5,278 nucleotides of DNA, from positions 1 to 5,278 of the forward strand of contig CAZOMR010000226.1 of assembly GCA_964580655.1 (NCBI GenBank). The letters run 5' to 3'. Positions 1-5,277 of this stretch are shown in pieces; the first letter of the stretch is position 1; every line of letters starts with the position of its first letter. A program made the position numbers and the translations under genes. The notes under the pieces are model-generated. The model saw only the letters and a program-made list of their open reading frames with translations, ran no database searches and was not told the origin of the DNA. Source of the DNA: CAZOMR01 sp964580655 (GTDB taxonomy: Bacteria; RBG-13-61-14; CAZOMR01).

Positions 1-101
1 TAAACCCAAAAAAGGGGTTAAAAAAATGATTCACCAAATATGTCGCACACCCGTCAATCAGCGCTTGCGGCTGGGCAGCATGGCAGGTGCTTTTGCGGCC
101 T
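1..101. other. Non-coding DNA downstream of the anti-sigma gene, with a small hairpin
   Basis: This is the stretch beyond the anti-sigma stop codon. No gene is visible in it. A 5-bp inverted repeat (AACCC at 3-7, GGGTT at 15-19, loop of seven A/G bases) is flanked by A-runs on the plus strand. Read on the minus strand, the T-run at about 21-26 comes before the hairpin rather than after it, so it is not a canonical terminator for the leftward operon. The window edge cuts off whatever follows. It may be part of a terminator or just AT-rich intergenic sequence. Confidence 0.3.
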
Positions 102-1010
102 CTAACGGTTCTGGATTTGCACGGGAAGAAGTGGGGAAAGCAGGGCTGAGATTTTCAGATGGTAGATGGTTTGTGCCTGAGTGATGTTATTGGGAAGCTT
201 CGTGCCGTGCAAAAGCATTAAGCGCTGTGCACGGAGGAAGGCGGTGTTGGAGATTGTTATTTCATATAGGTGGAGCGGGGTGTGGATCAGTGCTCCCTGG
301 GGCTGGGGATATATCTCCGCGTTCTTGAATTGTGGATCATTTCTGATCAGGGCCTGGACGAACTCCGAGGGGGTCTGATATGGATAGACCATCGGCGAAT
401 CCAGATTATAACGCGTGCTTACGGGCTGGATGTCGGCTGGTTCTCCAAAACTGGACGGACGCGCTTCAGGGCCTCCAGACAATTCGGAGCCTCTCTCATG
501 AAAGGCCGCTGGACTGGCCTCATCCGTACCTCTCTCCAAAGATGCCCTGGATGCAGTCAAGGGAATTGCAGGTGAAGCCACAAGCACATCCTGTATTGGG
601 AAGAGGTGGCGGCCAAGCATGAAGGCAAAGGTAAATACCAGGACAAAGCTTGCGGCCAGAGCCAGTTGAGGGACAGGCGGTCGAAACAGGAAAGGCAAGA
701 CATTCCTGAATCGTCCCGGGACCGATTCAGGAGCTTTCTCGATTCCTTCAGACCCTTCGGGTTCGCTTGAGATTCTTCGGCGCACCGCGATCAGAAAGTC
801 GGCTGGTGCCGCATGTTCGGGCAGTGAAGAGATGAGTTCCTTGCTTGTTTTTAGATCCTCGCATTCCTGCCTGCAGGATGAACACACTCGCAGGTGATCA
901 TCCACCATCTTGGCCCGCTCAGGATCAAGCTCATTATCCACGAACTCAACGAGCAAGGCCATGATCTTCCTGCATTTCCTACGAGACCTTTGGTCTTTCC
1001 TCAAGTTCAC
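102..1010 (-). CDS. Membrane-anchored zinc-finger (zf-HC2 type) anti-sigma factor
   Basis: This 302-residue protein probably binds and holds inactive the ECF sigma factor encoded just upstream. The N-terminus carries the ZAS/zf-HC2 signature: Cys13, then His39-x3-Cys43-x2-Cys46 in HLRVCSSC, after a typical LLVEFVDNELDPERA helix. A single hydrophobic helix at about 115-133 (LALAASFVLVFTFAFMLG) should cross the inner membrane, leaving residues 1-110 cytoplasmic and about 138-302 outside. A low-complexity Ser/Glu/Pro linker follows the membrane segment. The last 95 or so residues look folded, but I do not recognise the domain. The start is GTG at 1010, with GGAG 8 nt upstream, and its GTGA overlaps the sigma stop codon, which implies translational coupling. 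The in-frame ATG at 962 would lose Cys13, so it is less likely. The signal and the release mechanism (proteolysis or thiol oxidation) cannot be told from the sequence. Confidence 0.85.
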   Translation of the reverse strand: MNLRKDQRSRRKCRKIMALLVEFVDNELDPERAKMVDDHLRVCSSCRQECEDLKTSKELISSLPEHAAPADFLIAVRRRISSEPEGSEGIEKAPESVPGRFRNVLPFLFRPPVPQLALAASFVLVFTFAFMLGRHLFPIQDVLVASPAIPLTASRASLERGTDEASPAAFHERGSELSGGPEARPSSFGEPADIQPVSTRYNLDSPMVYPYQTPSEFVQALIRNDPQFKNAEIYPQPQGALIHTPLHLYEITISNTAFLRAQRLMLLHGTKLPNNITQAQTIYHLKISALLSPLLPVQIQNR

Positions 1011-1684
1011 GGACCAGACTCCTTTCCAAGCTTATCTTTTAACTCCAGACGAGCCCTGTGAATCCGGGATTTCACCGTGCCCTCTTTCAAATCAAGCACG
1101 CGGGCGATCTCCTGGTAGCTCAGGCCACCAAGGTCTCTCAGCAGGATCACCATCCGATGCTCCGAATCCAGCTCGTTGATTTTCTCCTGCACCAGCGCAT
1201 CCAGCTCCCGGCGGGAAAGGGATTCCTCCGGGTTCGGACTATCATCCTGGATCGAAGGATATACCTCGCCCTCTTCCGTCTCAATGGGCCCTTCCAAAGA
1301 ACTCGATTGAAAATATTGCCGCCGGCTTAAATACTTCAGCCGATTCTTGCAGTGATTCACCGTGATTCGATATACCCAGGTGGAAAAGGATGACTCGCCA
1401 CGAAATTTTTTCAGAGAGCGGTAAAGCGTCACAAATACTTCCTGCGCCACATCCTCCGCCTCGTGCTGGTTCCCTAGAAAGCGACAGCATAAATTAAACA
1501 CCCGGTTCTTATATGCCAGGACAAGCTGATTGAAAGCCCCTTCATCTCCCGCCAAAAAACGCTCGATAAAAACCGCATCATCATCTCCTTCAGACCCTTC
1601 CGAACCGCTTGTCTCTCCAGAAGCTCTTGCAAACAAGAGCCATCCTTCTATTAACAAGACATCTGAAAAAATATTATGTTCCAC
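1007..1684 (-). CDS. ECF (RpoE-type) RNA polymerase sigma factor
   Basis: This is a group IV sigma-70 family factor that directs RNA polymerase to a stress or envelope regulon. Counting from the farthest upstream start (TTG 1699, 230 residues), sigma region 2 spans about 54-125, with the core-binding and -10 elements AEDVAQEVFVTLYRSLKKF and FSTWVYRITVNHCKN. An acidic linker covers about 132-162, and region 4 covers about 164-222, with the -35-reading helix-turn-helix LSYQEIARVLDLKEGTVKSR. The start is uncertain. GTG 1684 has GGAG 9 nt upstream and is used here. TTG 1636 has AGAAGGA 6 nt upstream and would give 209 residues, closer to the usual length. TTG 1699 has only a poor site and sits about 10 nt from the predicted transcript start. 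The stop overlaps the anti-sigma start by 4 nt. The neighbouring zinc-finger anti-sigma factor is its likely partner. Confidence 0.92.
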   Translation of the reverse strand: MEHNIFSDVLLIEGWLLFARASGETSGSEGSEGDDDAVFIERFLAGDEGAFNQLVLAYKNRVFNLCCRFLGNQHEAEDVAQEVFVTLYRSLKKFRGESSFSTWVYRITVNHCKNRLKYLSRRQYFQSSSLEGPIETEEGEVYPSIQDDSPNPEESLSRRELDALVQEKINELDSEHRMVILLRDLGGLSYQEIARVLDLKEGTVKSRIHRARLELKDKLGKESGP

Positions 1685-1716
1685 AGAAACCGACTCCAAG
1701 CCTCAATTCTACCTTA

Positions 1717-1745
1717 AATTTAAATGAGCTTAAACCCTAAATCAA
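1717..1745 (-). promoter_or_regulatory. Probable sigma-70 promoter of the sigma/anti-sigma operon
   Basis: On the minus strand, TTGATT (1745-1740) and TAAATT (1722-1717) are separated by exactly 17 bp. Each matches four of six consensus bases. The predicted transcript start near 1710 lies 25 nt before the GTG at 1684. I saw no convincing ECF-type (GAAC-like -35) promoter here, so autoregulation is not evident from the sequence. Confidence 0.5.
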
Positions 1746-1812
1746 GCCCAGCTTCTGAGATGGCGGTTTAACCTGATGAAATATCTGGTTTTTTACGGAT
1801 GAGCTAGATGTT

Positions 1813-1846
1813 AAAAAATCCTTGTTAGAAAAGAAAGGATTTTTTT
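1813..1846. terminator. AT-rich perfect hairpin (possible bidirectional terminator or UP element)
   Basis: AAAAAATCCTT at 1813-1823 pairs perfectly with AAGGATTTTTT at 1835-1845 around an 11-nt loop. A T-run lies on the 3' side for either strand, which is the shape of a weak bidirectional intrinsic terminator with only two G-C pairs. It lies between two divergent promoters, where no upstream transcript is expected to need stopping. The 3' arm ends 3 bp before the rightward -35 box, so the A/T tract could instead act as an UP element for RNA polymerase alpha subunits. Confidence 0.45.
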
Positions 1847-1860
1847 GCTTGACGAAGCAA
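1845..1860. promoter_or_regulatory. Inverted repeat over the -35 box (candidate operator)
   Basis: TTGCTT at 1845-1850 and AAGCAA at 1855-1860 form a perfect 6-bp inverted repeat with a 4-bp spacer (GACG). The repeat includes all of the -35 hexamer TTGACG (1849-1854). A dimeric repressor bound here would block RNA polymerase. It could also be a chance palindrome. No candidate regulator is encoded in the window apart from the sigma pair. Confidence 0.3.
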
Positions 1861-1878
1861 GGCTTTTTGGATTAGAAT
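1849..1878 (+). promoter_or_regulatory. Strong sigma-70 promoter of the zapB-like/zapA unit
   Basis: TTGACG (1849-1854) and TAGAAT (1873-1878) each match five of six consensus bases and are 18 bp apart, with an A/T-rich stretch immediately upstream. Transcription should start near 1884-1886, so the leader before the GTG at 1900 would be only about 15 nt, with the ribosome binding site AGAAGG (1885-1890) at its very 5' end. This promoter probably also feeds the 6S RNA and perhaps the genes beyond. Confidence 0.7.
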
Positions 1879-1899
1879 AAGATAAGAAGGTGAATTAAA

Positions 1900-2127
1900 G
1901 TGGAGGTCTTGGCTCAACTGGAAAGGAGGGTTCAGGCGGTCAAAAAGGAGCGTGCCGACCTGATTCAGGAAAACGAGAGATTGCGGCAAGAGATTTCCAG
2001 GCAGAGTGAGAAGATGAAGCGACTGGAGAGCGAGTTGGGCGAGGATGGCCGGATTGAGCAAGAGGTCAAGACCAGGATTGACAATCTGATCGAGTTTTTA
2101 GAGGCTCTGCCGGTCTTGAAGGATTGA
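1900..2127 (+). CDS. zapB: Small coiled-coil cell division protein, ZapB-like
   Basis: This 75-residue protein consists almost entirely of charged heptad repeats (LERRVQAVKKERADLIQENERL and on to about residue 46). After a short Gly/Asp break come a second helix, VKTRIDNLIEFLEAL (about 56-70), and the tail PVLKD. Size, composition and position directly before zapA match the ZapB-like proteins that pair with ZapA at the division ring. The IDNLIEFLEAL end resembles that of such short proteins. Because coiled coils are easily mimicked, the name rests largely on context. The start is GTG at 1900, with AGAAGG 9 nt upstream. Its stop overlaps or abuts the zapA start, which indicates co-translation. 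It is expected to be cytoplasmic and to form a dimeric coiled coil. Confidence 0.75.
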   Translation: MEVLAQLERRVQAVKKERADLIQENERLRQEISRQSEKMKRLESELGEDGRIEQEVKTRIDNLIEFLEALPVLKD

Positions 2128-2129
2128 GG

Positions 2130-2396
2130 GTGAAGAACGAGACCGAAATAAGCATTTTTGGCCAGGCTTATGTGGTCAGGGGAGACGACCCTGAGCATAT
2201 CCGGGAGGTGGCGGCTTATGTGGACGGAAAGATGCGCGAGCTTCTTGGGGAGCCTGACCAGGGTCTAACCACCCGTGGAGCAGTGCTGGCCGTGCTCAAT
2301 ATTGCAGATGAATTTTTCAAGTATAGAAAGGAGTTGGAGGCGTTTCGGCAGGAAGTGGAATCTCGCTCAAGAGCCATGTTAAAGATTCTGGAATGA
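2130..2396 (+). CDS. zapA: Cell division protein ZapA
   Basis: ZapA binds FtsZ and promotes bundling of protofilaments in the Z ring. The 88-residue protein shows the family layout: an N-terminal beta strand region ISIFGQAYVVRGDDPEHI, the helix VAAYVDGKMREL, then ALNIADE-like AVLNIADEFFKYRKELEAF leading into a C-terminal coiled coil used for dimer and tetramer formation. Full length is about 90 residues, as is usual. Two starts are possible. TTG at 2124 overlaps the previous stop by 4 nt but has no room for a ribosome binding site. GTG at 2130 has AAGGA (2119-2123) 6 nt upstream and is preferred. The coding region lies just downstream of the coiled-coil partner gene, and the 6S RNA begins within about 10 nt of its stop codon. 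Confidence 0.92.
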   Translation: MKNETEISIFGQAYVVRGDDPEHIREVAAYVDGKMRELLGEPDQGLTTRGAVLAVLNIADEFFKYRKELEAFRQEVESRSRAMLKILE

Positions 2397-2404
2397 AGGA
2401 AAAT

Positions 2405-2600
2405 TATCTCTCCCTGCCCTGCGCGTGATTGAATATCATATTTTTAGAACCAACAAAATAGTTGCAGGGAACCGTCCCTGATTGTGGAGTGAAATCCCGG
2501 GCCCACGGGTCCGGGAATTTCCAGAAGCAATTAAATGGGTCCCACTTGGGATTCAGGTTCAAGAATTTCATATTCACACGGCAAAGGCGGGGAAGAGTTA
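2405..2600 (+). ncRNA. ssrS: 6S RNA
   Basis: 6S RNA mimics an open promoter and sequesters housekeeping RNA polymerase in stationary phase. The sequence folds into the expected long, bulged hairpin. The closing stem pairs 2408-2418 (CTCTCCCTGCC) with 2586-2597, with one bulged A. It continues as TGC-CGTG (2420-2427, one bulged G) with CACGGCA (2577-2583). An A/U-rich internal region follows (about 2428-2464 and 2555-2576), corresponding to the central bubble. The 3' side of the bubble has a small hairpin, GGGTCCC/GGGATTC (2537-2554), as known 6S RNAs do, and the 5' side has CAGGGA/TCCCTG (2465-2480). The apical arm pairs AAATCCCGG with CCGGGAATTT (2492-2520), extended below by TTG/CAA and TGG/CCA. 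The location between zapA and the cyclo-ligase gene is the classical ssrS position. Exact ends are uncertain by several nt. I found no clear promoter of its own, so processing from the zapA transcript is possible. Confidence 0.85.
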
Positions 2601-2930
2601 AAATAATCAGCATAGGAGGATGCAAAGCAGAGATCAGGCGGAGCAAAAAGCGGAAAGATGGTTTGGTAACCGGAAGAACCGAGTTATACGCACCAGTGAG
2701 GGTCTTCTGTGAATATACATGGTGAAAAAAATTCAGGTAAAAGGGGATTCATCCAGAGCTACGCGGAGAAGGGACAGGTTTACGCCAGGAGCATGGTTGG
2801 CGAAAAGCAGTCCTGGAGAATAAAACACGGGTTTTTAGAACCTGATTCCTTTTTGCTGAATTAACGGGTTTTTTCCTGTCCATCTTTCCTCCCTTCAGGG
2901 GGTTCCCGCCTGAGTTCTTGCCAGGGATAC
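2601..2930 (+). other. Intergenic region between 6S RNA and cyclo-ligase gene
   Basis: This 330-nt stretch has no confident protein gene. It contains several short inverted repeats. GGACAGG (2772-2778) pairs with CCTGTCC (2875-2881). CGCCA (2783-2787) pairs with TGGCG (2798-2802). CCAGGA (2785-2790) pairs with TCCTGG (2811-2816). TCAGG and CCTGA form a hairpin just before the cyclo-ligase start (2897-2915). A 51-codon ORF (GTG 2709, stop 2862-2864) has GAGGG 6 nt upstream but an unrecognised product. No promoter for the cyclo-ligase gene was convincing. The region is probably a transcribed leader or spacer. Confidence 0.5.
2828..2874 (+). terminator. Terminator/attenuator-like hairpins before the cyclo-ligase gene
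   Basis: CGGGTT (2828-2833) can pair with AACCTG (2839-2844) through a 5-nt loop and is followed by ATTCCTTTTT. The same AACCTG can instead pair with a second CGGGTT (2865-2870) that runs directly into TTTT, which is another terminator-like shape. Both stems are 6 bp with one G-U pair, so they are weak. They could end the 6S transcript or partly attenuate the downstream genes. Confidence 0.4.
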
Positions 2931-3551
2931 ATGAAAAGTCAGATTAAAATTTTAAAGCAGGAAATTCGCGGAGAATTCCTGAAAAAGCGGCGGAATCTTG
3001 ATCCTGACCTGGCGAAACAATGGAGCGACCGGGTGCAGACGCACATACTGGCAAGCGAGGCATTTGAGCAGGCTGGCGTGCTCGCTCTTTATGCCGCATT
3101 TGATAACGAGGTCGCGCTTGATCGGATTTTTCAGGAAGCCAGTCAGGAGGGCAAAAAGGTCCTGTTTCCACGATTGCGCGAGAGGCCCGGGGAAATGGAT
3201 TTTTGTCCGGTCCGAGACCCTCTCAGTATGCGACCCAATCGCTTCGGAATTCTGGAGCCGCGGGAACAGGAAGAGCCAGTTAGTCTTAATGAGATTGACT
3301 TTATCCTTGTCCCAGGAGTCGCTTACGACTATGAGGGCTTCCGGCTGGGAATGGGCCGAGGGTATTACGACCGGATTCTGGCCAAGATCAACCCGGAAAC
3401 GAAAAGCATGGGTATTGCCTACTCAATACAGCTCGCAGAAAGCCTTCCCAGTGAAGCAAAGGATAAAAGGGTCAACTTGCTCGTGACCGAAGAAGGCTTT
3501 TTGCATACATCCGGCGAGGAATCCAGCTTAAGTCATAAAGGAAGGAGATGA
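2931..3551 (+). CDS. 5-formyltetrahydrofolate cyclo-ligase (5,10-methenyltetrahydrofolate synthetase)
   Basis: This cytoplasmic enzyme uses ATP and Mg2+ to convert 5-formyltetrahydrofolate into 5,10-methenyltetrahydrofolate, returning a stalled folate to one-carbon metabolism. The 206-residue protein has the family features in order: a basic N-terminal helix ([16 protein letters not shown]), the strand/turn YAAFDNEV (54-61), the strand VLFPRL, FGILEP (105-110), LVPGVAYD (126-133), and the nucleotide/folate-binding glycine motif [11 protein letters not shown] (140-150). It ends with the [11 protein letters not shown] segment (179-189). A polar tail of 16 or so residues extends past the usual end and carries the ribosome binding site of the next gene. 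ATG 2931 fits the family length, though AGGGA lies only 3 nt upstream, so initiation may be weak or controlled. It follows the 6S RNA, as in many proteobacteria (there called ygfA/fau), and lies 4 nt before RNase Y. Confidence 0.93.
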   Translation: MKSQIKILKQEIRGEFLKKRRNLDPDLAKQWSDRVQTHILASEAFEQAGVLALYAAFDNEVALDRIFQEASQEGKKVLFPRLRERPGEMDFCPVRDPLSMRPNRFGILEPREQEEPVSLNEIDFILVPGVAYDYEGFRLGMGRGYYDRILAKINPETKSMGIAYSIQLAESLPSEAKDKRVNLLVTEEGFLHTSGEESSLSHKGRR

Positions 3552-3555
3552 AAAA

Positions 3556-5124
3556 GTGGAGATGCAAATTGTGTTATTAATGATCGGGATAGGATTTGTA
3601 TGTCTGATCCTCGGAGCAGGAATATGCTACCTGATCCTATATTACCTTGGTCGAGGACGCCTTCGTCAGGCGGAAGCCAGTGCGGATCAGCTAAAGGAGG
3701 ATGCCAGGAAGGAGGCGCGAAATATCCTCAAGGAGGCCGAGCTTCAGGCCAAGGATTACTCGTATCAGGCCAAGAGCGAGTTCGAGAAGGAGAGCAAGAA
3801 GGTTCGCTCGGAGCTTCAATCATTGCAGGACCGGCTCATCCACAGGGAGGAAAATCTGGATAAAAAGGTGGACCTGCTGGACCAGAAAGAGTTGGAGCTG
3901 AACCGCCGGCAAAAGAAGATCAGCCAGCAGGAGGACAAGCTGAGGCATACGGAAAAGCGCTTGGGGGACATGGTAAATCAGGCTCAGCGCAGGCTGGAAC
4001 AGATCTCAGGCATAACCTCCCAGGAGGCCAAGAAGCAGTTGATGGACAGCATGATAGAACAGGCGCGGCACGAATCAGCCATGCGGATCAAGCAGATCGA
4101 GGATGAGACAAAGGAACAGGCGGAGAAGAATTCCAAGAAGATACTCAGCCTGGCCATCGAGCGCTACGCCGGTGATTATGTGGCCGAACGCACCGTCTCT
4201 GTGGTGGCACTGCCCAGTGACGAGATGAAGGGCCGGATCATCGGCAGGGAGGGAAGAAACATACGTGCCCTGGAAGCCGCGACCGGCATTGACCTGATAG
4301 TTGACGATACTCCGGAAGCCGTGGTGCTGTCAGGGTTCAACCCTGTCCGCCGCGAGATAGCCCGCATGTCCCTCGAGCGACTAATCACGGACGGACGAAT
4401 TCATCCTGCACGAATTGAAGAAGTAGTGAAGAAGGCGGAAAAGGAGATCGAGGAAGAGATTTTATCTGCTGGCCAGCAGGCTACATTTGATGTCGGGGTG
4501 CATGGTATCAACCAGGAGCTTGTCAAGTTGATCGGGCGTCTGAAATATCGCACGAGCTACGGCCAGAATCAATATAAGCACGCCCTGGAGGTGGCGTTTA
4601 TCTGCGGCATTATCGCAGGGGAACTCGGGGTCAATGTAAAGCGAGCCCGCAGGGCCGGACTTCTCCATGACATAGGCAAGGCCGTGGATCACGAGGTCGA
4701 AGGCCCGCACGCACAGATAGGAGCGGACCTGAGTAAAAAATACGGGGAGTCGCCTCTTATAGTTGCGGCCATCGCCTCGCATCATGATGACGAGCCGGAC
4801 AATATCCTTGGCAACATCATCCAGGCTGCGGACACCCTCTCAGGGGCACGCCCCGGGGCGCGCCGGGAGATGCTCGAGACCTATGTCAAGCGCCTGGAAG
4901 ACCTGGAGCATATTGCCGACTCCTTCTCCGGGATAAGCAAGTCCTTTGCTATTCAGGCAGGCCGCGAGATACGGATTATGGCAGAGAGCGACAAGGTGTC
5001 GGACGAGAATGCCTTGATCCTGGCAAAGGACATCGCGCGCAAGATAGAGAAGGAACTGACCTATCCCGGACAGGTCAAGGTGGTGGTTATACGCGAGACC
5101 CGCGCTGTGGACTTTGCAAAATAG
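3556..5124 (+). CDS. rny: Ribonuclease Y, membrane-anchored endoribonuclease
   Basis: RNase Y starts mRNA decay by internal cleavage and acts at the inner face of the membrane. The 522-residue length matches the family (about 510-520). Residues 5-31 form one membrane helix ([20 protein letters not shown] and on). Residues 36-200 are a long charged coiled coil. A KH RNA-binding domain follows, with [10 protein letters not shown] (226-235) and its GxxG-type loop. The metal-dependent HD domain covers about 338-430: His342 in KHALEVA, His371-Asp372 in LLHDIGKA, His409-His410-Asp411 in ASHHDD, and Asp426 in [14 protein letters not shown]. The C-terminal RNase Y domain ends [19 protein letters not shown]. 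All catalytic residues are present. The start is GTG 3556, with AAGGAG (3542-3547) 8 nt upstream, inside the end of the cyclo-ligase gene. The ATG at 3562 has no spaced site. The 4-nt gap implies co-transcription and coupled translation. Confidence 0.97.
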   Translation: MEMQIVLLMIGIGFVCLILGAGICYLILYYLGRGRLRQAEASADQLKEDARKEARNILKEAELQAKDYSYQAKSEFEKESKKVRSELQSLQDRLIHREENLDKKVDLLDQKELELNRRQKKISQQEDKLRHTEKRLGDMVNQAQRRLEQISGITSQEAKKQLMDSMIEQARHESAMRIKQIEDETKEQAEKNSKKILSLAIERYAGDYVAERTVSVVALPSDEMKGRIIGREGRNIRALEAATGIDLIVDDTPEAVVLSGFNPVRREIARMSLERLITDGRIHPARIEEVVKKAEKEIEEEILSAGQQATFDVGVHGINQELVKLIGRLKYRTSYGQNQYKHALEVAFICGIIAGELGVNVKRARRAGLLHDIGKAVDHEVEGPHAQIGADLSKKYGESPLIVAAIASHHDDEPDNILGNIIQAADTLSGARPGARREMLETYVKRLEDLEHIADSFSGISKSFAIQAGREIRIMAESDKVSDENALILAKDIARKIEKELTYPGQVKVVVIRETRAVDFAK

Positions 5125-5139
5125 ATAAGACCTTCTTGA

Positions 5140-5210
5140 TATTCACCGCAAATCCTCCAGACCAGGAGGGTCCTACAGATGCGGAGCAGACGCAAAGAAC
5201 GCAAAGGGGG
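5140..5210. repeat. GCAAAG-type intergenic repeat, apparently interrupted
   Basis: ACGCAAAG occurs twice, at 5190-5197 and 5199-5206, with a 9-nt period, preceded by GCGGAGCAG. A related piece, TTCACCGCAAA, lies at 5142-5152. The arrangement resembles the dispersed intergenic repeats of the form CACCGCAAAGACGC...AACGCAAAG that I recall from many environmental genomes. Here about 30 bp carrying the CCTCC/GGAGG hairpin sits between the two parts. Copy number elsewhere cannot be seen from this window. Confidence 0.45.
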
Positions 5211-5268
5211 AAAGATTTTTATATAATTGAGGGATGGGCACAATTGTTTCGCCTAACCCCTTGAAATA

Positions 5269-5277
5269 TGATATAAT
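5269..5277 (+). promoter_or_regulatory. Extended -10 promoter element reading out of the window
   Basis: TGATATAAT at 5269-5277 is a perfect extended -10 (TGnTATAAT). No good -35 hexamer lies 16-18 bp upstream, which this promoter class tolerates. Transcription would start just beyond the window and serve the next gene downstream of RNase Y. Confidence 0.45.

Noticed and set aside
270..622. Overlapping plus-strand open frames of 80-101 codons inside the anti-sigma gene
   Set aside because: They are antisense shadows. The minus-strand frame has clear zinc-finger and membrane features and a coupled start.
1730..1771. Inverted repeat TTAAACC (1730-1736) and GGTTTAA (1765-1771) near the sigma promoter
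   Set aside because: The 28-nt spacer and AT-rich arms make chance likely. It is not supported as an operator without conservation data.
2330..2405. Search for a dedicated 6S RNA promoter at the end of zapA
   Set aside because: No -35/-10 pair with acceptable spacing was found at the right distance from the 6S 5' end.
2404..2646. 80-codon open frame on the minus strand opposite the 6S RNA
   Set aside because: It is antisense to a well-supported structured RNA and has no family resemblance or initiation signal.
2614..2710. AGGAGG followed directly by ATG and a short ORF of about 30 codons after the 6S RNA
   Set aside because: The ATG overlaps or abuts the AGGAGG with no spacer, so it is not a workable start. 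The peptide is short and unrecognised.
2462..2725. 87-codon open frame on the plus strand across the 6S RNA region
   Set aside because: It lies over the 6S RNA fold, has no recognisable domain and no ribosome binding site, and its codon pattern is explained by the structured RNA.
4462..4785. 107-codon open frame antisense to the RNase Y HD domain
   Set aside because: It is a shadow of a strongly conserved coding region, with no promoter or ribosome binding site seen.
5154..5170. CCTCC/GGAGG hairpin after RNase Y as an intrinsic terminator
   Set aside because: No T-run follows the stem. The nearest T-run (5216-5220) is about 45 nt away and has no stem before it.
5235..5253. GGGCAC...TTTCGC resembling a sigma-54 (-24/-12) promoter
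   Set aside because: The required GG-N10-GC spacing is not met for any alignment.
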